Source: Astropecten irregularis (taxonomy: Eukaryota; Echinodermata; Asteroidea; Paxillosida; Astropectinidae). Taken from it: DNA of 64,000 nt. The translations under genes and the position numbers were made by a program. The stretch covers positions 9,982,001-10,046,000 of the forward strand of contig OZ020248.1 of NCBI GenBank assembly GCA_963971285.1. The letters run 5' to 3'. Position 1 is the stretch's first letter, and every line of letters begins with the position of its first letter. Positions 29,992 through 40,901 of the stretch are shown here, one piece after another. Below the pieces are notes generated by a model. It saw nothing but the letters and a program-made list of their open reading frames with translations, was not told where the DNA came from and made no database searches.

Positions 29992-30495
29992 GTTACTGAA
30001 GCAATGAACGTTTGCAAAATATACCTTGGACATGACAATTTTCATAAACCTGCTTGGATGCTTTTCTCCAAAAAGTGTATGTATGTAAACATTTAGAAGA
30101 TGGTTATGAGTATAAATTATGTTATAATTTACCGATGGCTATAAAAATAAAATTCATTGGCATAAACATTGCTGATATAATGCTGGTTAAGAAAGGCACC
30201 TTATACAAATATTTAAAAGATGCAAATCACAAAGTACTTCTGGAATTACTGTTACTGAAGCAATGAACGTTTGCAAAATATACCTTGGACATGACAATTT
30301 TCATAAACCTGCTTGGATGCTTTTCTCCAAAAAGTGTATGTATGTAAACATTTAGAAGATGGTTATGAGTATAAATTATGTTATAATTTACCGATGGCTA
30401 TAAAAATAAAATTCATTGGCATAAACATTGCTGATATAATGCTGGTTAAGAAAGGCACCTTATACAAATATTTAAAAGATGCAAATCACAAAGTA
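29992..30495 (+). repeat. Direct tandem duplication, 2 x 259 bp
   Basis: GTTACTGAAGCAATGAACGT starts at 29,992 and again at 30,251. The copies are essentially identical up to AATCACAAAGTA (30,236 and 30,495). Each contains a short open frame (about 60-70 codons) with no recognisable features, and identity of the copies does not show that it is coding. Near-perfect identity suggests a recent duplication or an assembly effect. Confidence 0.9.
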
Positions 30496-32335
30496 TAAAT
30501 ATGGAAGAGATATTCCCTTTTTTTTAAAGGGCAAAAAACCTTCAAATATTTACAACAGAGCATATGATCTCTGATATCAGTTCAAATGTGCATCACAGCT
30601 GACTTGTCAACCCCCCATTTGTGACTTTTAAAACCTGCAGAATTAACGCGTTGGTAAAAAAATAATTGTAAAATATTTTGTATAATTATATTCATGCTCA
30701 CATAAAGTGTCCATATGTTCCATCTTCTCATAATTGTATACCGGTACATATGTACACTATGGTGTATACTGTTTTACTTTATTATATTATTTGTTACATG
30801 TACAATAGTTGAGCTCTTAATCCCCAATACACCAAAACGATCATGATTATTATCAACACATGGACTTACATGTATAAAACTAGAGGAAAATGCATTCAGG
30901 GTCGATTTTAATGATAGGTAAATATGCAAAAGATATGACTTTACAAAGAGATTCATTGTATTTAGAGACCTGAACAATTATTTTCATAATATGCTATATG
31001 AGACAACAATTTTAAATTGAACTAAAAACCAAAACATTTGGTCAAAAATTTCAATAATATTTCTCATTTCTCTTGCTTATAAAAAATGAGATATGTCATG
31101 CTAATCTTTCAAATATATCAAAATTATATCACAATTCTTGTTAAAAAAAACAACAAACATACGGCACAAGTGTAGAAACTTGCATTTATTTTATTAAGAA
31201 CGTATATGCTGCATATGTAATTGTGCGCTATTTACAATACGTTTCAGTGTCCACAAGGAAGTAAATGTATGTGTGTTAAAACAAAATAAAGCATTCAATT
31301 ACAGAAATAGAATGACTGTGTGACAGTTCCCTTTGTATCACTTTGCAGCTTGTTATCAAACATGATCACCCAATGACCCAAACTATTTATTGCAATTCAT
31401 TTTTACAAACTGCAGCTACAGTGAATGCAGACATTTGAGGGTGTTGAAGTACAAAGAATATCTTGTTCTAGTGGGTACAATACTGGGTACTGAAGTTAAT
31501 TTAATTTTAAGGATGTACAAACACATGAGAGGTGGGATCATAGTGACAATGCACAGAATACATTGATAGTCGGGTAGAGGAAACGGCGTGTACAAATTGA
31601 ATGGGCTTTTGCGTATAATACACGACACACTAGGGATGGGTTGAACGAACTTTGTGTATACACGCATGTAGTAGTCGCCGCGATGGTTTTGATTAGCACA
31701 AAAATGTCTCGCCCAATAAGACAAACCACCATTGAAAATTCCATTTGATATTCATGGTCAGCGAACAACAGCAAAAGAACAATCACAAGAGATACACAAC
31801 ACATGGAAATGTGGTTGTTAACCCCGTTTATATTAAGACTGAAATGTCATGCTTAACAAATTGTTGTGCTTAACAGTTTTATGAAATTGGCCCATGGTCA
31901 TATCATTAGTGCTGCCTTTGCCGCGCCCTGTGTGGCACATTTCTCATCTCTTTGGTTGCAGTGAATTGGAGACTTTTGGAGAGGGCTGTCGATAGAGGGC
32001 AGCAAACTACCAGGCTCCTTAAAACTTGTTTACACGCTGTAAGTACGGCTGTTGTCCAAAAACTCACCCGCCGGAAGACACAGGAAAATACTGTGAACAT
32101 TAAATTCAGGCCATTTTTAATTCATTTTCATATTCACAACAGCCGCCCACCACGATTTCAATGCCCGAAAACACAAAGTTATGATGTTAAATTCTGATGT
32201 TTGGCGAGGAATAATGTGATAGGCTTCGCTTGCAAAGTAAAAACTCTGTGCACAAAACTGAATGCTGTTTGCCGTGGGCCACCGTGATCATTTGTAATTC
32301 TCCCTTTTAGTGGCCAATCTCAACAAATTCTGCAT
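30496..32335. other. Non-coding 3' half of the Helentron block
   Basis: No convincing gene. ATGAAATTGGCCCATGG near 31,884-31,898 resembles the DNA-element terminus seen at 130-160 of the window, so an old insertion may lie here. Confidence 0.4.
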
Positions 32336-32665
32336 TTGTTTGTTTTTGGGGAACTCATGTCCTACCCTGTAACCACAACCGGACACTGCACACTATTTCA
32401 GGCATTTTCATTGCGATTATTTACGCCTGTTGTATTTATTATTTATGATTATTTATTTCAATTATATTTATTTAATTCAATTAGTCTGGAGAGCCCCTTT
32501 GACAGGAATATTTCCTTTTGGGCAATCCTTCGGGAGCTGATTGGATTATTTTGTAGCTATTGTATTTGTTTTGTCCTGTTCTATGGAAAGTGTTAATTGT
32601 TGTTCTTGTGCTTTGTAACTTGTTCTTCCCGAGAAATGAAATAAATACTAAATACTAAATACGAT
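32336..32665 (+). repeat. Possible LINE 3' end with AAATACT-type tail
   Basis: A T-rich stretch ends in GAAATGAAATAAATACTAAATACTAAATACG, a short-period tail of the kind left by non-LTR retrotransposons. No reverse transcriptase motif survives, so this is tentative. Confidence 0.3.
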
Positions 32666-32915
32666 GAACATTCGTGCACAAAAGCAATGACAACAAAATC
32701 AAGACACTTTTCCCGAGCCTGGTGAAGCGCGCCCTCTTGTGATTAACAATGGTTAGTCAAAAGTCTCCCATTGCTGCGAATCACAGTTTCGGCCCCAGTC
32801 GGGGTATCCATATACATTTCAAGTCTATCGCAGGCCATGGCCAAGCTCACTGAACACATATAAACATAAATATACCACAGAACTACCTTTATCCTGCTAT
32901 TTCTAGGAAAATCAA

Positions 32916-33660
32916 GATTGTATCTCTTGTGGTTGATTTTTCAGCTTTTTTAAAGAAAAAAATGGTTTTTCCATTCTAACTTCCGGACTGATGACGTCAT
33001 CAATCTAAATCTTGGCACCGTTGTTGTCTGGTTGAAGCTTATCTTAAATATATATTTTGGAGCAATTTACCTCAAACTTCGCCACAGACATCAACTAAAA
33101 ATGCATTTTTGAATTTTTTCAACTTGTCGCTAGAGGGCGCTCGAATGTTTGATGACGTCATCAATCAGATTGGTAAACACCTCATCACTGCCAGATACTG
33201 ACATCGTTGAAACCAAGTTAATATCTTTCTCCAATTTTAAATTATAAGACATTTCCTGTTTTGACGTTTTCGACCGGAAGTAAGGGTCACGTGACTTCAC
33301 GCACACGAGATAAAATTAAGATCTAGGGTTACTTGACACATTTTCAAAAAAAGTAAGGCAAGGGAAAGTACGGTTGAATTTTTATCGATTCTTGAAGATT
33401 AAAACCTATCTATTTTTGATTGCTTGTAATATGACACTCGATGACGTCACGATGACGTCATTCTTTATGGTGACACTCTGTCATAGGATCTATGACTCTT
33501 CGAAGTTTCATCAAAATCAAATATTGTTTAATGACCAAAATGCGTACGGAAAAATTTAACATTTATTCTTTGAAATCGTGTACAAAGTGAATGGGACAAA
33601 ATAAATATTCAAAAATCTATAAAAAATCACGTGATGACGTCATCATGACGTCATTGCTTT
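32916..33660 (+). repeat. TGACGTCA palindrome-rich region, right side of Helentron
   Basis: Contains GATGACGTCATCAATC twice (about 32,990 and 33,150), GATGACGTCACGATGACGTC near 33,440 and CACGTGATGACGTCATCATG near 33,625. The first 117 bp repeat 16,741-16,862. TGACGTCA is the perfect CRE palindrome bound by CREB/ATF proteins in animals. Whether these sites act here is unknown. Confidence 0.65.
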
Positions 33661-33773
33661 TAGGATCATCCTTGCATTAGGGTCCTTCATTGGTATAAGT
33701 TTGATGATGATCCGAAAAAGCACTTAAGTCGTGCTTAGAAAAAACGTGTACAAATTGAATAGGCTCATTGGAG

Positions 33774-33863
33774 AAGAAGAAGAAGAAGAAGAAGAAGAGG
33801 AAGAGGAAAAAAAAAATCAGAACAAAAAGAATAACTTTTTCGCACTCGAAAGTGCGAAAAAGT
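33774..33863 (+). repeat. (GAA)n tract followed by 13-bp hairpin with CGAA loop
   Basis: A GAA microsatellite (about 33,774-33,800) and A-rich DNA precede ACTTTTTCGCACT (33,834-33,846), loop CGAA, AGTGCGAAAAAGT (33,851-33,863), a perfect 13-bp stem. The layout is the same as at 34,870-34,946 and is suggestive of rolling-circle element 3' ends. Confidence 0.75.
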
Positions 33864-34049
33864 CAAAAAAAAAAAAATAGAGATTGTGTCTGTTGAAAAC
33901 AGAACACATGGCTTTTCCACATAATTATGATACATAAAACATTTCTCAAATTAATACAAATCAATTATTTTTTTTGATTAAAACATATGGTTTAAAGGTA
34001 TCCATATTTCAATGTAGGAAACTAAAGTTTGACCCATTTGTTGCAGGGT

Positions 34050-34640
34050 TATTGGAACACATTGCCTGCCAATTAGAATGGTCACAAACAATAACCTTGC
34101 CTAACATTGACTTTTGGTGAAAAAATTATGATCAAAGCTCTTACCACTTTTAAATGAGGAGCTACTTCCTGTTTGACCGGAAGTATCACAGAGTTCCAGC
34201 AATGGGTCACAAAGAAAGACCTTGCCTAACATTGACTTTTGGTGAAAGAATCATGAACATAGCTCTTACCACTTTGAAATGATGAGCTACTTCCTGTTTG
34301 ACCGGAAGTAGAGGTCACAGAGGTCAAGCAATGTATCACAAAAGAAGGACCTACCATAACATTGTCTATTGGTGAAAGAATTATGATCATAGCTCTTATC
34401 ACTTTTAAATGAAGAGCTACTTCCTGTTTGACCGGAAGTAGAGGTCACAGATGTCAAGCAATGTAACACAAATGTAGGATCTTGCTTAACATTGAATTTT
34501 GGTGAAAGAATCATGATCCTAGCTCTAACCACTTTTAAATGAGGAGCTACTTCCTGTTTGACCGGAAGTAGAGGTCACAAGGGTCAACTAATGTGTCGCA
34601 AAGAAAGACCTTACCTAACATTGACATTTGGCGAAGGAAT
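34050..34640 (+). repeat. About 130-bp tandem array with paired ETS-like sites
   Basis: ATTG starts of successive units at 34,105, 34,231, 34,361, 34,491 and 34,620 give periods of 126-130 bp. Every full unit contains CTACTTCCTG, then TTTGACCGGAAGTA. This is a near-palindromic pair of GGAA cores, the second matching the strong ETS consensus ACCGGAAGT. A related pair lies at about 33,253-33,285 next to CACGTGAC. Confidence 0.85.
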
Positions 34641-34726
34641 CAACTTAATATCTCAAACGGTTGATTTTTTGTAGATTTTTTAAGATTTTGATTATTAAAA
34701 TTAAATTGCTTGTAATTTGACACCTG

Positions 34727-34946
34727 ATGACGTCATGATGACGTCATTGTTCGGCACACATCTACGCTATAGGGGCTTTACTTGGACCAAGTTTGGTTAA
34801 GATTGATTGCTTAAAAGTGACCAAAGTGGCGTGTAGAAAGTCCTAGTGCATTGTCTATGGGAAATTTGGCGACAAGAAGAGGAAGAAGAAGAAGGAAAAA
34901 AAATAACAGAACAAAAACAATACCTTTTCCGTTGAACACGGAAAAG
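34727..34946 (+). repeat. Second terminal-like module with hairpin
   Basis: GATGACGTCATGATGACGTC, then CCAAGTTTGGTTAAGATTG, a GAAGAAG tract, A-rich DNA, and the stem CTTTTCCGT (34,924-34,932) / ACGGAAAAG (34,938-34,946). It is collinear with 33,600-33,863, so the two are diverged copies of one element end. Confidence 0.65.
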
Positions 34947-34972
34947 CCAAAAAAAAAAATAAGAAAAACAAA

Positions 34973-34999
34973 AGCTGTTCCGCTGCATGCGAAACAGCT
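34973..34999 (+). repeat. Terminal hairpin at the right edge of the Helentron
   Basis: AGCTGTTCCGC...GCGAAACAGCT forms an imperfect stem around TGCATG. It is followed by AA and then resumed lectin-unit DNA (TTAGAGGCGT). Hairpin plus CTAA is the expected 3' terminus. Confidence 0.75.
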
Positions 35000-35001
35000 A
35001 A

Positions 35002-36773
35002 TTAGAGGCGTGTCGTGTGTGTCAGGCTTAGGCTCGTGTCTACTTGGTCAGACTCTCATATTATCTACATGTGGTTGGTGGTTATTACCGTTTGTACTGA
35101 GTCCTCGCCATACTGCAGTGACGCCAATTATGTCTCATTGGCGCCAAAAGACATCACACAGCGCTGGTTGTTGACAACTGATAGTTGTATCAAGGCCACG
35201 AAGTTTAAGATTTTGGAAGTTAAAACCAACGAGCCGAGCATTGATGAGGAAGTTTAAAGACTAAAACACAGTCCAGTGGTATCAGTATGACCTAAATATG
35301 TACGGAGATCTAGAAGTGCCATTTGGTGTTTTAAGATACCAAGATAGTTGTGCACTGGTTTGATCACGATATTACGTCTATGTGAGGAATGACGAGATTA
35401 TACACACAGGATGATGACAGCAGGAAGATGTGAAAATCGTGAGGTAAAAGGGCACATACATGTCTGGTTTGTTTGAGGATTTTGAGACATTTTTCAAATG
35501 TTAGTCCAACTTAATTATTATCACAAGGTGCCGTGCATTGCAATTATATCTCGGCTTTCTAGATTGTCACACAATACAAGCACAATCTCATACAGAGGCG
35601 CTTATGCCTCGGTTTAAATATTCACGAATAATTTCTACAAAGTAAACTCAAACCACATACACACAGAATTTATTCAAAGAGTTTCGCCAAATGAAATATG
35701 GTTGAGAATACTTATAACTTCACACTCTATCAATGACATCATTATATAAGGTTGAAAATATTTGATATTTATCTAAACACATTCGTTCTATTTAATTATT
35801 CCCCTATAATCAATTAACATTCATTATAAACGTGAATTCACTCTAATATCGAACATTGTAACCAAACTGGCAATGAGCTAGATTTGAACTATCACGCAAC
35901 TTAAAAACAACTTTTTTTTCCTGTTTAAATATTGCAACAAAATTAACAGATATCAATAATTGAATCTCAATATAAGTAATACACTGCTCACAACTACTCA
36001 TCAGCCAAAATAATTATCTGAAATTTATAAAAATGCTTGGAATTGGGAGTTCCTGCTTTGATCGAAACGCGTAAGGCCCTCCTAACTCCAAGCATAATTA
36101 AATCTCGGTTAAATGATTTTCTCAACATTCGGTTTTCTTCAATGTGAACAAGTATCTCGATTGCTCTAATTGTGTCGACATATTTTTATGATATCAATGT
36201 GTATGAAGCAGTGTACAATGTTAGTTATAAAATATCTCACTTACATCAGTGCAGAGCAGACACCAATGCAAAACATTAAAGAGAATCTAGAAAATGATTT
36301 CGTTCCTAAAACATAATTTACGATGACATTGCCTTTTGTGTATCAGTGTACTAAAAATGACTTTTGCAACGGAAAGCATACAGCAGTTCACCAAAGAGCA
36401 GCGATAAAAGCAAGGCGCTAGATTGAATAATGTATTATATTACATTGTTATGGTACAATAGACAACTCAGCCATTTTATCGCCATCACAAATCTATCATT
36501 TTGCACTGAGTTTGGTCTATAACTATCTATCGCTTAAAGAGAAAATATTGAAACGAATGAAATGAGCTACATGTATTTTTACATGTTTACATTTGTAGCC
36601 TATCTGTCGACAAGAGGAGGCGCTGCATATATTTTGATGTCCGGATGAGTTCATTATTATACGGTGTCAAGTTCTTAAGAAAGTAAAGCGTCTATGTAGC
36701 TTTTGCAGCGTTAGCTTTTCGATAGGCCGAATCCATGTAGCTGCAGTTTGGGGCCGTTGTTGTATATGGGTTC
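35002..36773. repeat. Segmental duplication, copy B (matches about 10,229-11,972), including resumed unit 2
   Basis: Unit 2 DNA resumes at 35,002. From about 35,088 it runs in parallel with 10,232-11,972 almost base for base. The untouched ACCGTTTGTACTGAG at about 35,086 is the empty site of the 1.9-kb transposon. An 80-codon frame at 35,015-35,257 contains VCTESSPYCSDANYVSL, echoed in the frames at 38,091 and 52,982. It is not confidently coding. Confidence 0.75.
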
Positions 36774-37301
36774 TTAATCATCTCTAGGAAAGTCTTTGAC
36801 GAAGCGACCGTTTGCGTCAGCTGTCATACAATACATGCGAGGAATATCCGGCATTTCACAAGCCACAAACTTACTCTTGGTGCAGAGCACAGCAGCCCAC
36901 TGGCCATTACCATTCTTGTGAAAGACGACGCAGCGGTCATTGTCGGGTTGCTCATTTCTCCAGTTCTTGTAGGTCATTTCTCTTTTGCCGTCAGAGCACG
37001 TGAAGCTGGAGTCGGCAGATTCACGCTGGCAGTCGATCCATATGCCTGTGACGAGCTCTGTCGCAGGAGCAATTTCTTCCATCACCATCCCCCAGATGAA
37101 ATAATTCTCGGCCTGTGTATTCGGCACGATGAGGCTGCCTCCTTTACCATCGCAGAATCGGGAGGCATCTGCCCGATACATAGGGCTTAGATACAGGGCG
37201 TAGCATGACTGGTTCCACTTTTTCCAGCCGACAGGGCATGTAGCCACCATGGATGATATAGCTCCAATTAAAATCACACGGACAAACCAAAACAGTGACA
37301 T
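36774..37301 (-). CDS. Secreted C-type lectin, copy 3 (175 aa)
   Basis: Full-length secreted single-CTLD lectin. The signal peptide (MSLFWFVRVILIGAISSM) is followed by TCPVGWKKWNQSCY with a glycosylation sequon, then the SRFC core cysteine (here CDGKGGS), IWIDC, WRNEQPDNDRC and the closing LC...VACEMP. The WND site is GQWAAV, lacking the Asn-Asp pair of classical Ca site 2. The tail keeps the family signature RMYCMTADANGRFVKDFPRDD. It is the closest neighbour of copy 2 in flanking DNA, yet the segment VVFHKNGNGQWAAVLCTKSK bears little resemblance to that of copy 2, a sharp local divergence. It pairs divergently with the small ORF at 37,719. Confidence 0.9.
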   Translation of the reverse strand: MSLFWFVRVILIGAISSMVATCPVGWKKWNQSCYALYLSPMYRADASRFCDGKGGSLIVPNTQAENYFIWGMVMEEIAPATELVTGIWIDCQRESADSSFTCSDGKREMTYKNWRNEQPDNDRCVVFHKNGNGQWAAVLCTKSKFVACEMPDIPRMYCMTADANGRFVKDFPRDD

Positions 37302-37718
37302 GATTTTGATTGTCGTTCGTAAGAAGGGGCACTCGGATGCGGAGTGAGTGTTTTCTGTTCGGACTTCAGATCAGTGATATTGAGAATAGATTACTCAAAA
37401 GGGGCCCAATTCAGCACACAATGTCTTTAACATTCTTTTCAGTCATTGGTTGATCACAGTTTTAACAAGTGGTGGTTATAGGCTGCGTATGAATACGTAC
37501 AGTTCTTTCCTGTGTAGTACTAGGGACATTTAGCGGTATTAAGCTGACATGGATGAAGCAGTGGTTGTGAAATGTAACTGTCGGCAATCTTTCAAGAAGG
37601 CGTCACGTTCGTAGAACACGGCCGATTGCAAGGACCAGTCACTCTGCCAAGTATTCGATTGTTTGACAATGCAAGACTTCAGAATCTGAATGAGATTGAC
37701 TCCTCAACTGATGGGAAA
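37302..37718. promoter_or_regulatory. Shared divergent intergenic region of unit 3
   Basis: 417 bp. The donor-like GCTGAG/GT seen in units 1, 2, 4 and 7 is mutated here (plus strand AATTCAGC instead of ACCTCAGC, near 37,407-37,414). Confidence 0.4.
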
Positions 37719-37847
37719 ATGAGTTTGTATAGCATGTCCGTCTTGCTGGTTTGCTGTCTAGTTACAGGAATGGTTCTGCTGGCTGTTGCATTGATGTACA
37801 CGCATTTTGTGTCTCTGCCCACAATATTGCCACTCAGAGCAAAGTAA
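37719..37847 (+). pseudogene. Small hydrophobic protein, unit 3 copy, truncated by frameshift (42 aa)
   Basis: The same MSLYSMSVLLVCCLVTGMVL start, then MYTHFVSLPTILPLRAK and stop. The usual C-terminal coding motif (SEFVKIHLSEM) is still visible just downstream, at about 37,862-37,894, but in another frame, so an indel has split the gene. An in-frame ATG at 37,626 would add an N-terminal extension. That is not conserved in units 1, 2 or 7, so I do not use it. Confidence 0.5.
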
Positions 37848-38090
37848 TTATGCTCCGGTGAGTGAATTTGTAAAGATTCATTTAAGCGAGATGTGATGGT
37901 ACAGAATTTTCCCCATCACGTAGTGTACTGCAGTCAGCCTTGTATTTTAAATGGTGAGACGTGACATCAAGCCTCAAGTTTGGCCGATCAGCTTATCTAG
38001 AAATTGCACTTGAAATTCAGTCTGCTGGGCAAGAATGGTGATTTGACATGGTTTGTTTTATCTTGTGAAGTCCAACTGCTTTGACCAAGA

Positions 38091-38306
38091 GTGATAGGTG
38101 TGCCATGTAAGTCAGACTGGAGGACAAGTCTAATTTACGAGGCCCTCGTATTATCTACAGGTGGTTGGTTGTTGTTCACCGTTTGCACTGCGTCCTCACC
38201 ATACTTCAGTGACGCCAATTATGTCTCATTGATTTTGGCGCCAAGCACAGCACTTGTTGTTGACAGCCATGGTTACATCAGAAAACAAGGACCACATGTG
38301 AAGTAA
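38091..38306 (+). other. Conserved 71-codon open frame, doubtful gene
   Basis: Peptide begins MIGVPCKSDWRTSLIYEALV and includes TVCTASSPYFSDANYVSL. A close relative is at 52,982-53,209. The conservation may only reflect recent DNA duplication; no domain is recognised and no initiation or splicing evidence is seen. Confidence 0.25.
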
Positions 38307-40239
38307 TATCAGTGTACAGGCTACAGCATTTAACATTGAGGAGTTTAACATCAAACCAAGCTTCTTCTTGAAGAAGATTGAATACCTTTACAATGATATC
38401 AACATGACCAAAATGTGTACGGAGCTCTAAAAGTGCCATTACGCTACTTGAGATCTCGAGATATAACTTTTCACAGGTTTCATGTCGACATTTTATGTTA
38501 CTTTGTTAAGGCATCACAACATCTGAATAAGGAGGACAATTTGCAAATCGTAAGATATAGGTTCACATATACATGTGCAATTTGAGAAAATTAAGACAAA
38601 TATTGAGTGTATTAATACATGTAGAAATTGGAATAGTAATTTTCGAGGCTCATTATGCAGTTTGTGATAATAAATTAGAAGTATACCCGTCCAAGTTTGC
38701 TATTATGAAATGCCGTCCCAATGTTCTATAATCATAGATACCAGGTTGAAGCAGATCCGTTTAATTGGTTGCATTACACATTATAGATTCATGCTTTTAA
38801 TCATCAATCCTCAAGGCTTCTTGGTGACATCTCCACAGTGACTTGTATTTGTACAGTGTTTGCATTCAGCTCATCAAATTCATTCGGTTAATAAAGGATC
38901 CATAGTTCATCGGTTATTGACGTTATATTATGAACATTTCTGTCGTGCAGATGTAAGTTTGGGATCAGACTCCTCACAACACAATAATATATATATTACT
39001 GTCCACTCGATTGTCCTTATTTTGCTCAATCCAATCAATATTGCAATCGTTTTATTTGTCAAATTTTCACATAGAACATTTATTCAAAACTTTTTTACAT
39101 GTATACGAATCGAATTAGCTATTAATATAATTATTGCGAATAAATCTTAAAAACTGATAAGATTATAATCCTCATTTGATAAAGTTTAATTGACTAAAGT
39201 CAAGAAGTTGGAGGAGTATGGAACTGTTCTCATTATACGAAGAGGCTTGTTGGGAGCAATCTCTACCAAAATGCATTGGCCTCAGCAAAGGACATGGTTT
39301 TCTTGAACGTAGATGCGAACATTTGTCAGACCTGAAATTTCTTTCTCTTTGATATCAGATTGATCAATTACAAACAATCTAACCATATCGCTTACTGACA
39401 TCAGAAAAATAAATGTTGAACAAATGAACAGTTTGGGTTTAGATCTCTAAACTGTACATGGAATGATCAATATTACCCAAACTGAATATGCCGCGATTAA
39501 TGTTTACAAGTCGCTTTGGTTATGTTATTATTGCAGTTATTTCTTGGATTCAAGAATGAAGATTTGTCCATACACATTTTTGCTTGTAATGGATATAAAA
39601 TATTGAAATAAGTATTAAAAGATGAAATTAACATGATTTCAAGGCGTGTGAATAACATTCTAATTATAATAGCGATTAATAATACACGAATGCAAAGAAT
39701 GGAAACCAATCTAAACAAAACATGTTTTTGAATCCGAAACACATTAACATATATGCCATAAGTCATAATACATGCCCAATATGGTTCATATGTTTCGAAA
39801 ATATTTTCCTATTTAAATATTGCCAGAATCAGTTAACTTAAATTGCAAATTTAAATTCACTTCAATTCTTCAATAAATTTCTTACTCTAATAGTGATCTG
39901 GTACAAACGAGTGCAACGAATAAGCAATGAAGAAGTTTTGAAGCAGAAAAATAACACGCTTTTAAATACATTTAATCAAAATACATGACGAATTAAATTG
40001 AATTACATTGAAATAAACTCAGAGCATTATCCTTTTCCTATCTAAATAATGCCACATAATTAAACCTTTTCGTTGATTAAAGTTTAATACCAGTCTCGAA
40101 TATTAATGATTTTTCAACGGGGAGATACAATTATTACGGATGTAAATGCAAATTATGCATATCCTTCACCGACGTAGATGTGTACGGCATACTCAGTGCT
40201 TGTTGGGAGCACATGAAACAAATCATGCAAATGAATAAA
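38307..40239. other. Non-coding spacer
   Basis: AT-rich, with no gene recognised. About 40,148-40,220 (TCCTTCACCGACGTAGATG..CTCAGTGCTTG..GAGCACATG) is a fragment of the palindromic SINE family that is complete at 59,736-60,029. Confidence 0.5.
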
Positions 40240-40415
40240 TCATCCCACTATAAGAAATTGAAAAGTGAACAAACAAAAATTGGAGTGGGACTCGATCCGG
40301 CGACCTCCTGAATACCTACAGGCGCTCTACCAACTGAGCTATCCAGCCCTACGTTGGTGGTGTCCCTAATAGTCAATTATCTTTGTTCGTTTGGCAGTCA
40401 GAAGCCATGAGACCA
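40240..40415 (-). repeat. tRNA-derived SINE with intact A and B boxes
   Basis: On the minus strand TAGCTCAGTTGGTAGAGC (A box) is followed by a CCTG/CAGG anticodon-type stem and GGATCGAGTCCC (B box). Unique flanks (GACTATTAGGGACACCACCA, TTTGTTTGTTCACTTTTCAA) are shared with 56,630-56,790. The 5' GGGCTGG has no complementary 3' acceptor strand and there is no tRNA 3' end, so it is a SINE rather than a tRNA gene. Confidence 0.75.
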
Positions 40416-40901
40416 CGCACACACAGCCATACCCCAAGGACCATTTCATCGATACACACAGCAATGATTATATCACTTAGGAATTTCCTAAAAACGGCTC
40501 GTTTATTAAATAATTAAACGAAAAACCGTAACCAAAATTATTCATAACAATTGTGTTTTAATTTACCTTTTTCCTGTTACATTACCATGGCGAAGATTAT
40601 TGTATCATCGCCACAGTGGAATGTGGTGTACATCGAGTAATGAAAAAATATTTAAAATATTGATAGAATGGAGTATAAATGAACGTCGCGCTTAGTATCA
40701 TGTAAGAGTAAACGAAATCTTTCAGATTTCTAGTTGATCTGTCTGCTGCATAACTCGGGATTTGTGAACGAGTTCGTTAAAGGTTCCAGTTCTCAGAAAA
40801 GTCAAATTCATATGTGTAGTTATGGCAGCGTCGGGTTTTCGATACGCCAAGTCCATGTAGCTGCAGTTCGGGTCGTTGTTGTATATCGGTTCTTAAACAT
40901 C
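40416..40901. other. 3' flank of lectin copy 4
   Basis: No gene seen. From about 40,730 (CTAGTTGATCTGTCTGC) it matches the conserved lectin-unit 3' flank. Confidence 0.5.

Larger units (their letters stand above)
13322..35001 (+). mobile_element. Helentron-type rolling-circle element (about 21.7 kb, may be composite)
   Basis: Unit 1 reads CCAATAATAATTAGAGGCGT without interruption. In unit 2 the left part CCAATAATAA ends at 13,321 and TTAGAGGCGT resumes at 35,002, so 21,680 bp were inserted between A and T with no target duplication. The insert ends CTAA (CTRR type) directly after a hairpin at 34,973-34,999. AGCTGTTTCG about 26 nt in from the left end is the inverted match of CGAAACAGCT at the right end, like the asymmetric terminal repeats of Helentrons. 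A second perfect hairpin (GTGTTTGT/ACAAACAC) sits at 13,328-13,345. The protein content (OTU, Rep, Pif1, EEP) is diagnostic of Helitron2/Helentron. Internal terminal-like modules at about 14.5, 33.85 and 34.9 kb suggest nested or multi-ended copies, so the block may not be a single unit. Confidence 0.8.

Noticed and set aside
30054-30498. Duplicated 60-70 codon ORFs (MDAFLQKVYVCKHLEDGYEY)
   Set aside because: Identity is due to a recent DNA tandem duplication; no start context, domain or neighbouring exon supports coding.
34851-35257. ORFs crossing the Helentron right edge
   Set aside because: They fuse element and lectin-unit DNA, so cannot be ancestral genes; the TVCTESSPY-like peptide is shared but unsupported as a product.
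40285-40350. tRNA gene on the minus strand
   Set aside because: A and B boxes are excellent but the 5' GGGCTGG has no pairing 3' strand, and a diverged relative with the same non-tRNA flanks exists at 56.6 kb. It is a SINE head.
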